Source: an uncultured bacterium (GTDB lineage Bacteria; Nitrospirota; Thermodesulfovibrionia; Thermodesulfovibrionales; Dissulfurispiraceae). From it: a DNA stretch of 64,000 bases. The first letter of the stretch is position 1, and each line of letters begins with the position of its first letter. Both the position numbers and the translations under genes were made by a program. Below, piece after piece: positions 45,386 through 55,900 of this stretch. The notes beneath the pieces are model-generated. The model did no database searches. It had not been told where the DNA came from and worked only from the letters and a program-made list of their open reading frames with translations. The stretch lies in the NCBI GenBank assembly GCA_937949555.1, contig CALEDV010000010.1, positions 1 to 64,000 on the forward strand, written 5' to 3'.

Positions 45386-45840
45386 TGCTCTCTGAGAGAC
45401 TAATAGAGTTGGGCATAGAACTGCCTGAAAACATCACTCCATTGGGTGCCTATCAGCCCTGCAAGCAAGCAGGCAATCTACTCTATACCAGCGCCCTGCT
45501 GCCAGTAAGAGGGGGCGAGATAATGGCAAGGGGCGCTGTAGATGCGGAGGTATCTATTGAAGACGCTGGGTTGTGTGCTCAACAGATTGTAATGAATGCC
45601 CTTTCTGCTGCAAGGGCACAACTTGCAGATATCAATAAAATAAAGGGTTGCATCAAGGTAGCTGGATATATTGCCTGTTCGGAGGGGTTCTTTGAACACC
45701 CAAAGGTCATGAACTACGCATCCAATTTGTTAATAGACCTCCTTGGCGACTCGGGCAGGCATGTGAGGTCTGTAATTGGGGTCTGTAATCTCCCCTTAAA
45801 CAGCCCTGTAGCAATAGAATTTGTCTTTGAGCTCTACTGA
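45385..45840 (+). CDS. RidA/YjgF-family protein
   Basis: 151 residues, matching the longer YjgF/RidA subgroup: LIELGIELPENITPLGAYQP, then LLYTSALLPV and the closing GVCNLPLNSPVAIEF. RidA proteins hydrolyse reactive enamine/imine intermediates of amino-acid metabolism; the exact substrate of this subgroup is less clear. ATG overlaps the leuC stop by one base, so the two are translationally coupled. Confidence 0.85.
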   Translation: MLSERLIELGIELPENITPLGAYQPCKQAGNLLYTSALLPVRGGEIMARGAVDAEVSIEDAGLCAQQIVMNALSAARAQLADINKIKGCIKVAGYIACSEGFFEHPKVMNYASNLLIDLLGDSGRHVRSVIGVCNLPLNSPVAIEFVFELY

Positions 45841-46480
45841 AAACTTGGAATTAATACCTATAAAAATTGATCAAGGAGAAGAGAAGGCATGGCAGCGCCT
45901 GTGTGGATTACCAAGCCAAGAGATATGTAAGGGTACAGGCGCATACTTTGACCAAAAAAGGGGCGCTTATATCATAAGATGTTTTGGGATGGACTTTATG
46001 GTAAACCCCTGTGAGTTGTTAATCAAGGCTGTGGAGGACTCTGAAAATTCCAGGCTCTTTACTGAGAAGTTAAGGGACCTTTTTAGGATTGCAATTCTGT
46101 GGTATATGAGCAATGCAAAGGATATACCCTGCTCGGGCAGGCTGTTAAGGCCTGTGGATCTAAAGGGAGGACATCGATTTTCCACAGGCACTCACCTCTT
46201 GCCCCTTGAGGCAATAGCATTAAAGTATGGCGCAGACAAAGAGGGTTTTGTTGAAAGGGCGATGCTCTTTGGCGCCCAGGAGATTGTTGGATACGGGGAT
46301 GCCTATGTCAGGCTGTACCCATTGCCACGGGTGCCTGTAGATATGATCCTCTGGCTGAAGGATGAAGAGTTTCCGGCAAAGATAGATCTGCTCTTTGATT
46401 CTACCTGCGAACTGCAGCTTGCTCTCTCCGATGTCCTGTGGGCGGTATCCCTTATGTGTTGTGTAACGATGCTTCAATAG
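45821..46480 (+). CDS. DUF3786-type protein
   Basis: 219 residues. GAYIIRCFGMDFMVNP, LSGRxx-like CSGRLLRPVDLKGG and HRFSTGTHLLPLEAIALKYG fit DUF3786 proteins of anaerobes, which have no assigned function but occur near corrinoid and CO-metabolism genes in some genomes. There is no ATG near the start; TTG at 45821 (20-base overlap with the RidA gene), 45827 or 45845 are options. Several Cys residues are scattered, with a CC near the C-terminus. Confidence 0.7.
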   Translation: MSLSSTENLELIPIKIDQGEEKAWQRLCGLPSQEICKGTGAYFDQKRGAYIIRCFGMDFMVNPCELLIKAVEDSENSRLFTEKLRDLFRIAILWYMSNAKDIPCSGRLLRPVDLKGGHRFSTGTHLLPLEAIALKYGADKEGFVERAMLFGAQEIVGYGDAYVRLYPLPRVPVDMILWLKDEEFPAKIDLLFDSTCELQLALSDVLWAVSLMCCVTMLQ

Positions 46481-46487
46481 GGCGCAA

Positions 46488-47738
46488 ATGCAAACACTCT
46501 TTATATTGCTCCTGTTTTTATGCGTAGTTGTACTTCTTTACAGGCTCAACAGAACAGAGGGCTATATAAAGGAGATCGTCAGACTACTCAGGGAATACAG
46601 GAGTGGCAATTTGAGCGCCCTGCTCTTTCTCAAAGGTGAGGGGGTTACAGGTGAGTTAGCCTCCCAGCTGGCAAATGCCTTTGAACAAAACCAAAAGCAG
46701 ATTCTTCTTGCTCAAGAACAGACAAGGATGCTTGAGGCAACACTCAGAGGGATGTCTGACGGGGTATTAATGACCGATAAAAACGGAACTGTTATACTCG
46801 CAAACCAAACCCTAAGGAGGCTTTTCTCTATCCCTTCAAATCCTGAGGGAAAGAGGCTTCCTGAGATTATCAGAAATAACAGCCTCCTTGATCTTTTTCA
46901 GAGGGCTATGAATACCTGGGAGGTTTTAACGGAAGAGATAGAAATTACAGTGTACGAAAAGGATATCTATGTGCTAGTAACTGCCGTGCCTATGTATTCT
47001 GCCTCTTCAGTAACTGGCATAGTCTTCACGATACAGGACATCACAAGAATTAGAAAGTTAGAGGAGGTAAGAAAGGATTTTGTGGCAAATGTATCCCACG
47101 AGATAAAGACTCCCCTGACAGCAATAAGGGCTGGTGTTGAGACCATATTGGATTCGGCCTTTGAGGATAAAGAGACCGCAGCGAGGTTTCTCAATATAAT
47201 AAAAAGTCACAGCGAAAGGCTCAATGCCCTTGTGGATGACCTGCTAACACTTTCAAGGATAGAACTTGGGGATATGCCCCTTGAGAAGACAACCTTTGAC
47301 CTCAATGAGGCAATAGACATTGCTATTGAGACCCTTAGAGAAAAGGCAGAGGCAAAGGGGCTTTATATAAAGAGGACACACCAAGAGATGCAATGCCTTA
47401 TTAAGGGAGACAAAAACAAGGTGATACAGATTCTATTAAATCTTGTGGATAATGGCATCAAGTTTTCTGAGCGGGGGGGAATAACCATAGGCATTGTCAA
47501 CTCTGAGACCTCTCTTTCCTTTTATGTAGAAGACACAGGCATCGGGATACCCAAGCATCACATTGAACGGATTGGAGAGAGGTTTTATAGGGTTGACCGC
47601 AACCGTTCAAGAGAATTGGGGGGCACAGGATTGGGACTTGCAATTGTGAAGCATATTGTACAGCTACATGGCTGGAATATGCAGATTTCAAGCGATCTTG
47701 GTGTCGGAACAAGGATAACCATAGCAACAACCTTATAG
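46488..47738 (+). CDS. PhoR-like sensor histidine kinase
   Basis: 416 residues. One N-terminal membrane helix (TLFILLLFLCVVVLLY), PAS domain at about 80-190, HisKA with His204 in FVANVSHEIKTPLTAIR, and HATPase with NLVDNGIKFS, DTGIGIPK and GGTGLGLAIVK. The layout matches PhoR of the phosphate-starvation system. The next gene encodes a DUF47 (PhoU-like) protein, supporting a phosphate role, but no PhoB-type regulator or Pst transporter lies in the window. Confidence 0.88.
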   Translation: MQTLFILLLFLCVVVLLYRLNRTEGYIKEIVRLLREYRSGNLSALLFLKGEGVTGELASQLANAFEQNQKQILLAQEQTRMLEATLRGMSDGVLMTDKNGTVILANQTLRRLFSIPSNPEGKRLPEIIRNNSLLDLFQRAMNTWEVLTEEIEITVYEKDIYVLVTAVPMYSASSVTGIVFTIQDITRIRKLEEVRKDFVANVSHEIKTPLTAIRAGVETILDSAFEDKETAARFLNIIKSHSERLNALVDDLLTLSRIELGDMPLEKTTFDLNEAIDIAIETLREKAEAKGLYIKRTHQEMQCLIKGDKNKVIQILLNLVDNGIKFSERGGITIGIVNSETSLSFYVEDTGIGIPKHHIERIGERFYRVDRNRSRELGGTGLGLAIVKHIVQLHGWNMQISSDLGVGTRITIATTL

Positions 47739-47755
47739 TTGAAGGAAGGACATAG

Positions 47756-48370
47756 ATGAAACTATTCTCAAATAATACAGAATTTTTAAAGCTCTTTGAA
47801 GATATAGCCTTTAATCTCACCAAAGGGGCAGCCTTATTAGTACAATTGATGCAAGATATAGAGCACATGGAAATGATACTTGCAGAGATTCAGGAGGTTG
47901 AAAGGGAAGGCGATAGGATGACCCATGATCTAATTTACAAACTTAATCAAACCTCTGCAAAGATGGATAAGGCAGATCTCTATGCCCTCGCATCGAGTCT
48001 TGATGATGTGATTGACCTTATCTGGTCCTCTGCGGACAGATTCTCGCTTTTTAGCCTTAAGGAGACCACAAAGGATGCTATCACCATGGCACGGGATATT
48101 CTGACTACTACAGAGGTGATACACAGTGCAATAATAAAATTAAGACACAAGAAATATTCTATAGTGCGGGAGTACTGCGTAGAGATAAACAGGCTTGAAA
48201 ACAAAGGTGATATTAACTATAGAAATGCCATCGCTGGACTATTTGATGAGACAAAGGATGCCATATATATAATCAAGTGGAAGGATATCTATGAGCGGCT
48301 GGAAGATGCCCTTGACCGTTGTGAGGATGTAGCGAATATACTTGAGACTATAGTGCTAAAATATGCCTGA
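47756..48370 (+). CDS. DUF47 (PhoU-like) protein
   Basis: 204 residues, all helical, with EREGDRMTHDLIYKLN and NRLENKGDINYRNAIAGLFD, the paired metal-binding E-x3-D-type motifs of the PhoU/DUF47 family. These proteins usually accompany low-affinity phosphate transporters (PiT) and modulate them or the kinase. Here it is paired with the PhoR-like kinase 17 bases upstream. No PiT gene follows. Confidence 0.88.
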   Translation: MKLFSNNTEFLKLFEDIAFNLTKGAALLVQLMQDIEHMEMILAEIQEVEREGDRMTHDLIYKLNQTSAKMDKADLYALASSLDDVIDLIWSSADRFSLFSLKETTKDAITMARDILTTTEVIHSAIIKLRHKKYSIVREYCVEINRLENKGDINYRNAIAGLFDETKDAIYIIKWKDIYERLEDALDRCEDVANILETIVLKYA

Positions 48371-48389
48371 TAATTCTTTGTTGAACCAT

Positions 48390-48437
48390 AGAACTCCAAT
48401 GAACTCCAAGGGTTTTCTGCCGGAGGGGGTTCTTTTT
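48390..48437 (+). terminator. Rho-independent terminator after DUF47
   Basis: AGAACTCC (48390-48397; a second GAACTCC at 48401-48407) can pair with GGGGTTCT (48426-48433), with one G-U pair, followed by TTTTA. It separates the kinase/DUF47 unit from hisB. Confidence 0.55.
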
Positions 48438-48480
48438 ATAAACAAATCATCCTATTTATTTTAAATACAGGGGGACACCT

Positions 48481-49068
48481 ATGAGAGAATCTATTTTAAA
48501 GCGCAAGACAAAGGAAACAGACATTACAGTAGAGCTAAACCTTGATGGAAAGGGCGATGCCCACATCGCCACATCAATCCCCTTTTTTGATCACATGTTG
48601 GAACTGTTCTGTTTTCACGGGTCCTTTGACCTGAAGGTCATTGCCAGTGGGGACATTGAGATTGACTACCACCATCTAATGGAAGACATGGGAATAACCA
48701 TCGGTGAAGCTATAAAAAAAGCCTTAGGCGATAAAAAGGGCATTACAAGGTATGGCTCTTTTCTCTTGCCTATGGATGAGAGCTTAGCCCAAGTGGTCAT
48801 AGATTTAAGCGGAAGGCCCTATTTGGTTTATAGGGTTGAGCCTCCAAGGGGCTCTGTCAGGGGTATTGAGGTAACCCTTTTCGAGGAATTCTTCAGGGCT
48901 CTCAGTAATCATGCAATGATGAATCTGCACATCAATGTCTTGTATGGAAAGGACCTTCATCATATATTTGAGGCCCTTTTTAAGGCCCTTGGAAGAGCTC
49001 TAAAGCAGGCAGTTTCCTTGGATGCCAAAAGGAAGGATGTCCTTCCAACCACAAAGGGGACGCTCTAA
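48481..49068 (+). CDS. hisB: Imidazoleglycerol-phosphate dehydratase
   Basis: 195 residues, monofunctional type. Metal-binding signatures DYHHLMEDMGITIGEA and LHHIFEALFKALGRAL, plus SIPFFDHMLELFCFHG near the start. Sixth step of histidine synthesis. GGGGG lies before the ATG. It ends directly at the thyX start without a gap. Confidence 0.97.
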   Translation: MRESILKRKTKETDITVELNLDGKGDAHIATSIPFFDHMLELFCFHGSFDLKVIASGDIEIDYHHLMEDMGITIGEAIKKALGDKKGITRYGSFLLPMDESLAQVVIDLSGRPYLVYRVEPPRGSVRGIEVTLFEEFFRALSNHAMMNLHINVLYGKDLHHIFEALFKALGRALKQAVSLDAKRKDVLPTTKGTL

Positions 49069-49827
49069 ATGGGGAGGTGCAATCTAAAGGTCTTGCTTTT
49101 AAAACACACCCCGGCACCAGAGGAGACAGTAGCAATGGCTGCGAAACTCTGTTACAGTCCCTCTGATATTGAATCTCTAAAAGAGAAGATTGAAGACAAA
49201 GATCAGGCACTCTTTGTGCAACGTCTAATGAAGATGGGTCATCTAAGTCCTATAGAACATGCCTCTTTCACCTTTGCCATAGAGGGCATCTCCCGTGCCT
49301 GCTCTCATCAGTTAGTAAGGCACAGGCTCGCCTCTTATAGCCAGCAATCACAAAGATATGTCTCTGAAAGAAGCGCGGCAAAGGATGACAAAAACCCTTG
49401 TGTGTTTGATTATGTTATCCCGCCCTCAATAGAGGGAGACGGGGAGGCAAGGAAAGCCTTTGAGGAATTTATGAGGCAGTCACAGGGGGTATATGACCTG
49501 CTTCAAAAGAGGCTTAATGAGATAGGGATAAAAGGTGAGGCTGCTAATCAGGATGCCCGTTTTGTATTGCCAAATGCCGCTGAAACCAAGATAATTGTTA
49601 CTATGAATGCAAGAGAATTGCTCCACTTTTTTAGACAGCGATGCTGCAACCGTGCCCAATGGGAGATCAGGGCAATGGCTGAGGAGATGCTGAGGATTGC
49701 AAAGGAGATATCTCCGATAATATTTAAATATGCAGGACCTCCCTGTCTTAAACATCCCTGCCCTGAGGGCGAATACAGTTGCGGCAGGATTAACGAGGTC
49801 AGAAAGAGATACTTAGTCCAAGAATAG
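49069..49827 (+). CDS. thyX: Flavin-dependent thymidylate synthase ThyX
   Basis: 252 residues. The ThyX motif appears as RHRLASYSQQSQRYV, and the closing GPPCLKHPCPEGEYSCGR is typical. It makes dTMP from dUMP using FAD and NADPH, the alternative to ThyA common in anaerobes. The ATG at 49069 abuts the hisB stop, but GGGGAGG sits inside its first codons, so the true start could be a non-ATG codon slightly downstream, such as TTG at 49093. Confidence 0.93.
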   Translation: MGRCNLKVLLLKHTPAPEETVAMAAKLCYSPSDIESLKEKIEDKDQALFVQRLMKMGHLSPIEHASFTFAIEGISRACSHQLVRHRLASYSQQSQRYVSERSAAKDDKNPCVFDYVIPPSIEGDGEARKAFEEFMRQSQGVYDLLQKRLNEIGIKGEAANQDARFVLPNAAETKIIVTMNARELLHFFRQRCCNRAQWEIRAMAEEMLRIAKEISPIIFKYAGPPCLKHPCPEGEYSCGRINEVRKRYLVQE

Positions 49828-49882
49828 CAGCATGTATCTGATTAATAAGCCCTAAACCGCTATCACTCTACGCCTTTGCCCC

Positions 49883-49922
49883 TTGACAAATCCTTTTGAC
49901 ATAATGTAATGTAAGTGCTTAC
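49883..49922 (+). promoter_or_regulatory. Promoter with overlapping palindromic operator of the efflux operon
   Basis: TTGACA (49883-49888), 16 bases, TGTAAT (49905-49910). GTAAGTGCTTAC at 49911-49922 is a palindrome with 5-bp perfect arms that covers the expected transcription start. The TetR-family gene begins at 49928. The arrangement is what an autorepressing TetR regulator needs. Confidence 0.6.
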
Positions 49923-49927
49923 TTACT

Positions 49928-50515
49928 ATGTCAGTGCAAGAAACACGACAACAGATCCTTAGGGCTGCCTTAAAGCTCTTCTCTGAAAGGGGTTTTATGG
50001 GTGCTACTACGAGGGAGATTGCAGATGAGGCAGGGGTAGCTGAGGTTACGCTCTTTAGACACTTCTTGAGCAAGGATTATCTCTTTGAGGAGACCCTAAA
50101 GGGGTATTCCTTTCTTCCTGAACTACAAGAGGTTCTCGCCAAGATCCAAGGCATGGATTATGAGGAAGGCATGAATGTAATTGCCCTCAGTTTCTTTGAG
50201 GCATTGAAGAAGCGCAGGGATATCATAAGGATAATTCAATCAGAGGTGTATCGGTACCCTGAGAAAATTCATTTGGCATACCATGAGATGATAGATGGAT
50301 TAATCAAGGCCCTATCAGGACACCTAAGGGGGCTTCAAAAAAAGGGACTACTAAGGGACTTCGACCCCTATAACGGTGCAAGGGCATTTATGGGGATGAT
50401 ATTTTCTCTTTTTAATATGCAGGAGATACTTTTAAGGTCAAAATACCGCAAGGAGGATGAGAACACCCTCATTGCTGCTTTTGTAAATATCTTTATCAGG
50501 GGGACCATCGCATGA
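49928..50515 (+). CDS. TetR-family transcriptional regulator
   Basis: 195 residues. N-terminal helix-turn-helix: ILRAALKLFSERGFMGATTR, then EIADEAGVAEVTLFRHFLSKD, a textbook TetR motif. The C-terminal ligand-binding domain is family-variable. First gene of the RND operon, overlapping the outer-membrane channel gene by four bases, and preceded by a palindromic operator, so it probably represses the whole pump operon. The ATG has no ribosome-binding site and the leader would be about ten bases. Confidence 0.92.
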   Translation: MSVQETRQQILRAALKLFSERGFMGATTREIADEAGVAEVTLFRHFLSKDYLFEETLKGYSFLPELQEVLAKIQGMDYEEGMNVIALSFFEALKKRRDIIRIIQSEVYRYPEKIHLAYHEMIDGLIKALSGHLRGLQKKGLLRDFDPYNGARAFMGMIFSLFNMQEILLRSKYRKEDENTLIAAFVNIFIRGTIA

Positions 50516-51831
50516 AAGAAGGTTTATTAAGGGGCAGGATACTAAAAGGGTTCATATTTTCTATGTTCATGATACTTTTAATACCAGTACAGGCAGCAGC
50601 AAAGGACCTTTACACCCTTGAAGAGGTTCTATCCCTTGCCTCTCGTGGCGCTGAAAGACTCAAGATTGCAGAGGAGGATATTTTCATTGCCTCTATGGGC
50701 AAAGACAAGGCTCAGGCAGCCCTTATTCCAAAACTCACAGTTTATGGCGTATATAACAGATACAGCGAAGACAAGTACTCTATTGGCAATACCCTGATTC
50801 AAGCCCAACAGGCCTATTCCTATGGTCTTAGGATTGATCAGACCTATTCCCTCGGGGGTCGGGAATTTAAGCTTCATGATATAGCAAAGAATAATATTGA
50901 AAAGATTCGTCATGACACCAATACTGTCAAGGATGACTATCTTATAAGTGTAGCAAGCGCTTTTTACGACATCCTGCGGATGCAAAGTTATGTGGATATT
51001 GCAAGGTCAAATCTTCAGCGCCTTCAGAAACATAGAGATGCGGCAGAGAAAAGATTAAAGGTTGGGGAGGCGACAAAGACAGTCCTTCTAAGGGCAGAGG
51101 CAGAGCTCTCAGGCGCCAAGACAGAGCTGATAAGGGTTGAAAATAATCTCAAGCTCTCAAAGGCAGTGCTCGCAAGGCTTGTGGGCATTACAAAGGACTT
51201 TGATTTAAAGGAACAGGATGAATCCCAAAGGGGACTATTGCAGATGGTGTCTTTGGGGTTGACCGCACTCCAGTCAGAGGCACTTAACAATCGTTCGGAG
51301 ATACAATCCGCCTTGCTCCAACAAAGGCTGTCTGTGGAGCAGATAAAGGTAGCAGAGGCTGCCTATTATCCCTCTATATCCCTTGAGGCTGTTTATAATA
51401 GGGCTGACATGGAGCCTGCAACTATATCCCTTGTCAAGGAAAGCCTTTACGGCGGGATAAGGATAAACTTTCCCCTCTATGAGGGAGGACTCCGAAGGGC
51501 CGAGGTGAGGGAGGCAGAGGCAAGGGGCAGACAGGCATCTCTGCTTTTAGAGGACCTTAAAAGGTCAGTTGCTGTGGATGTCCAAAGGGCATATCTGGAG
51601 TATTTGACCTACCAGGATTCTCTGAGGTCCAACGAGGACCAGGTCGCCTTTGCTAAGGACAACTACAATGCCGTTTCAAGACAATTTGAATATGGCCTTG
51701 CAAACAGCCTTGATGTAATGGACGCCAATAATCTTCTCGTATCTTCTGAACAGAGATTATCGGAAACGGCTTACAATATTAGGTTATCCCTATTGAAAAT
51801 AAAGCGTGCCCTTGGAAGAAATTTGATTTAA
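50512..51831 (+). CDS. TolC-family outer-membrane efflux channel
   Basis: 439 residues. Signal peptide (ILKGFIFSMFMILLIPVQAAA), then two repeated OEP domains of long helices and beta strands (LRMQSYVDIARSNLQRLQKH; AEAAYYPSISLEAVYN; NNLLVSSEQRLSETAYN). It would form the trimeric exit duct for the RND pump encoded downstream. Overlaps the TetR gene by ATGA. Confidence 0.93.
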   Translation: MKEGLLRGRILKGFIFSMFMILLIPVQAAAKDLYTLEEVLSLASRGAERLKIAEEDIFIASMGKDKAQAALIPKLTVYGVYNRYSEDKYSIGNTLIQAQQAYSYGLRIDQTYSLGGREFKLHDIAKNNIEKIRHDTNTVKDDYLISVASAFYDILRMQSYVDIARSNLQRLQKHRDAAEKRLKVGEATKTVLLRAEAELSGAKTELIRVENNLKLSKAVLARLVGITKDFDLKEQDESQRGLLQMVSLGLTALQSEALNNRSEIQSALLQQRLSVEQIKVAEAAYYPSISLEAVYNRADMEPATISLVKESLYGGIRINFPLYEGGLRRAEVREAEARGRQASLLLEDLKRSVAVDVQRAYLEYLTYQDSLRSNEDQVAFAKDNYNAVSRQFEYGLANSLDVMDANNLLVSSEQRLSETAYNIRLSLLKIKRALGRNLI

Positions 51832-51879
51832 ACTCATCAAGACCGAGAGACTGTTATACCAAATTAAGGAGCATTTTCT

Positions 51880-52953
51880 ATGAAAAAGGTGTTGCCGTAT
51901 ATCATTGCAGGTTTTTTTATTGCTGCACTATTGGGGTGCCAAGAGAAAAAAGAATCTAAGCCTCAGACAGAGAGGGCAATTAATGTTACCCTTACGAGGG
52001 CAGAGAAACAACGGATAAAGCCCTTTATTGAAGCCACAGGCTCCCTAAATGCCTTTGAGGAGTCCCTTGTGAGCGCTGAGGTGGATGGAATTATAAAGAA
52101 ACTTTTTTTTGAAGAGGGTAATTTTGTTAGTAGGGGCATACCGATTGCCTTAATAGAGGACACGGACTATCTCCTGGAGGTAAAAAGGGCTGAGGCTGCC
52201 TTAAGGCAGGCTGAAGCATCGCTGGCAAACACAAGGGTTGAGCATGAGCGTAAAAAGGCGCTGTTTATGGATGAGTTAGTGACAAAACAACAGTTTGATG
52301 ATGTGCAGATGAGGCTTGACCTTGCCTTGGCTGAACTTGACAAGACGAAGGCAACCTTAAATCTTGCAAGACAGAGGCTTTCAAAGACCAAGATATTATC
52401 GCCCCTCTCAGGGTATGTGAAGACAAAGAGGGTTGCTGCAGGGGATTTCATAAAGACTGGTGCCATTATATATGGAATTATACAAAACGACCCGTTAAAA
52501 CTACTATTTACGGTCAATGAAAGGGACATACATCGTGTGAAGGTATCTCAGGAGGTAAAATTCACCGTTGACAGTATGCCTGCAAGGGAATTTAAGGCAA
52601 AGGTACACTCAATATATCCAAACCTTGATGAAAAGACACGGTCTCTCACAGTAGAGGCCCGCGTCTCTAATGAAAAGGGTGACCTTAAGCCCGGCTTGTT
52701 TGCTAAGGTGTCTGTATTCGTTGATAAGGAGAGAGAGGCTGTGCTTGTGCCAGATACGGCTATTCTCTATGAGGCTGATAAGAGGAAGGTATTTATAGTG
52801 GAAGGGGATAAAGCTGCAATGAGATATATAAAGACTGCGGGCAAGTACGGCGCCCTCGTTGAGGTAATTGAAGGGGTTAAAGAGGGAGAAGGGGTTGTCA
52901 TAGTAGGACAGCAGAACCTCTCTGAAGGGGTAAAAGTAAATGTGGCTCGCTGA
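51880..52953 (+). CDS. RND periplasmic adaptor (membrane fusion) lipoprotein
   Basis: 357 residues. Lipoprotein signal ending LLGC (Cys20), then the biotinyl-lipoyl-like domain (SAEVDGIIKKLFFEEGNFV), a helical hairpin, and beta domains (LSPLSGYVKTKRVAAGDFI). Bridges the inner-membrane pump and the TolC-like channel. Its 3' end overlaps the pump gene by 14 bases. An AAGGAG site precedes the ATG. Confidence 0.94.
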   Translation: MKKVLPYIIAGFFIAALLGCQEKKESKPQTERAINVTLTRAEKQRIKPFIEATGSLNAFEESLVSAEVDGIIKKLFFEEGNFVSRGIPIALIEDTDYLLEVKRAEAALRQAEASLANTRVEHERKKALFMDELVTKQQFDDVQMRLDLALAELDKTKATLNLARQRLSKTKILSPLSGYVKTKRVAAGDFIKTGAIIYGIIQNDPLKLLFTVNERDIHRVKVSQEVKFTVDSMPAREFKAKVHSIYPNLDEKTRSLTVEARVSNEKGDLKPGLFAKVSVFVDKEREAVLVPDTAILYEADKRKVFIVEGDKAAMRYIKTAGKYGALVEVIEGVKEGEGVVIVGQQNLSEGVKVNVAR

Positions 52954-55900
52954 TACATCCATCAAAAGACCTGTCTTTGCCACAATGGTCATAGCAGCCT
53001 TGGTGTTACTTGGGATAGTAAGTTACCCAAGCATAGGCGTTGATCTATTCCCGAAGATAGAGTTTCCAATAATCAATATAACTACAACCCTAAAGGGCGC
53101 AAGTCCTGAGATTATGGATGTTGATGTAACTGACAAGATTGAAGAGGCAGTGAACACTATTAATGGCGTCAAAACCATCCAGTCCTCAAGCATTGAAGGT
53201 AGGTCAGTGGTAACTGTAGAGTTTGTGCTTGAAAGGGATATTGATCTCGCTGTCCAGGATGTGCGAGAGAAGATATCTCTCATAAGGGGCAAACTGCCCA
53301 AGGACATTGATGAGCCAATTATTGAAAAGGTTGACCCCGATGCTACCCCTATCCTCTGGTTAGGGCTTACAGGCGCCAACAAGACTATCAGGGAGCTTTC
53401 AACCTATGCCGATGAGGTGGTCAAGGAACAGATTCAGAAGATAAACGGGGTTGGGGCAATTAGGGTAGCAGGAATGAGGCTCAGACAGGTAAGGATATGG
53501 CTTGATGCAGACAGGATGCGCGCCTATGGCATTACGGCACAGGATGTAACGAGGGCGCTTGCGAGGGAAAATGTTGAGGTTCCTGGGGGAAGGATAGAGG
53601 GCAAAACTAAGGAGTATTCAGTAAAGATCAAAGGTGAGTTTACCGACCCGCAGCAATTCAATGACCTCATTGTGGGATACAGCAAGGGCAGTGCAGTGAG
53701 GATTAGAGACATTGGAAAGGCAGAGGATGGCATGGAAGAAAAGCGCACAATTGCGAGATTCAATGGAAATCCAGCCATAGGAATGGGCATACAGAAACAA
53801 TCGGGTACAAATACCGTTGAGGTTATTGATCGGGTAAATAAGGAGCTTGTAAATATTAAAAAGACACTGCCGCCTGGCATGAGGCTTGATGTAAGCTTTG
53901 ATCAGTCCGTATTTATTAAACGTTCCATAAATGAGGTGCAGCACCACCTAGTCTATGGAGGCGTTTTTGCCTCTATTGCGGTGTTATTATTTCTAAAGAG
54001 CCTGAGGATTACATTAATAAGCGCCCTCGCGATACCCACATCAATAATTTCTACCTTTGCGATAATGTATTTTATGGGATTTACCTTCAATAATATGACC
54101 ATGCTTGCCCTATCCCTGAGCATAGGCATACTTATTGACGACGCTATCATAGTAATAGAAAATATACACAGACATATCCATGAGGGCATGAAACCTATGG
54201 AGGCAGCATCCTTTGCCACAAAGGAGATTGGCCTTGCTGTTATGGCCACTACCTTAGCTATTGTCGCCATATTCCTGCCTGTGGCATTTATGAAAGGACT
54301 TGTGGGCAGATTCTTTGTGCAGTTTGCCTTTACCGTTGTCTTTGCGGTTATGGTTTCCATGTTTGTCTCCTTTACCCTGACGCCGATGCTTGCATCAAGA
54401 TTTCTCAAGAGAGAGACCTCCCAAACTAAAAAAACCAGATTTAAGGGTGTTTCAGAGGTGTTGGATAAAGGGTATGATGCCCTCGAAAGGATATATCGGA
54501 TCGCCCTTGAATATGCCTTAAATCACAGGATAAAGATCCTTTGCGGGGCGATAGCGGTTTTTATATTGAGCATGTTTATAACAAATTTCCTCGGAAAGGA
54601 ATTTACCCCATCGGAGGATCAAAGCAGGGTGGCAGTGAGGCTACAGGCGCCAGTGGACTACTCTGTCGATGAGATAGACGCAATGTTTAAAAAGGCAGAG
54701 GACGAGATTAGAAAGCTGCCCGAGGTAGTATCAGTTTTTTATACCCAAGGATTTTTTGGTTCCGTAAATAAAGGCAATATGTTTGTAGGCTTCAAACCAA
54801 AGGCAGAGCGCAAAAAATCTCAGGAGCAGCTAAAGGCAGAGATGCGAAAGATAATAAGAGACAAGGTGCCGGGTCTAAAGGCGAGTGTAGAGGACATATC
54901 GTTTTTAGGGGGAGGCATTAGAAACGTGCCCATCCAGTATGTTATAAGAGGACGGGACCTCAATGCCCTTGAGAAATATATGAATCAAATTACCGCAGAC
55001 TTTGCAAAACTGCCTGGCATTGTAGACATTGACAGCTCTGTGGAGGCAGGCAAGCCTGAGGTCAAGGTATTTATTGATAGGGACAAGGCAGCAGACCTTG
55101 GTGTTGACATAGCGACAGTGGCAGAGACGGTAAATATACTGATAGGTGGAGAGGTGGACGTAACAAAATTCAAGGACAATGCAAAGGGCAGACGCTACGA
55201 TGTTAGGGCAAGGCTTCAAGCAGAGGACAGGGCTAAACCCGATGACTTAGGGAGGCTTATGATAAGGGCAAGGGATGGACGACTAATAGAGCTTGCAAAC
55301 ATTATCTCTGTCAATGAAGGTGGGGGTCCAAGCGTTATTAATCGTGTGGACCGCCAGCGGGCTGTAGCCCTTTTTGCAAACTTAGAGAAAAAACCTTTAG
55401 GACAGGCTAAGGCAGAGTTAGACGGCATTGCAGCGAGGATTTTGCCTGCTGATTACACCACAGCATACAAGGGGGCTGCAGACCTCATGGGCGAAACCTT
55501 TTACTATCTCATCTTTGCCTTAGTGCTTGGAGTGGTAATGGCTTACATGATATTAGCCTCCCAATTTGAAAGTTTTATCCATCCGATTACGGTGCTTCTG
55601 AGTATGCCCTTTTCCTTTATTGGTGCCTTTGGGGCATTGCTTGTTACGGGCAATACACTGAATATATTTAGCTTCATTGGACTGATACTATTAATGGGAC
55701 TGGTAAAGAAGAACGCCATACTGCTCGTTGACTATACAAACACCCTAAGGCAGAGGGGTATGGAAAGAAAAGAGGCAATATTACATGCAGGGCCTGTAAG
55801 GCTTAGACCCATTCTTATGACTACAGTGGCAATGGTTTTTGGGATGATGCCCATAGCCCTCGGCATTGGTGAGGGCGCAGAGACAAGGGCCCCTATGGCG

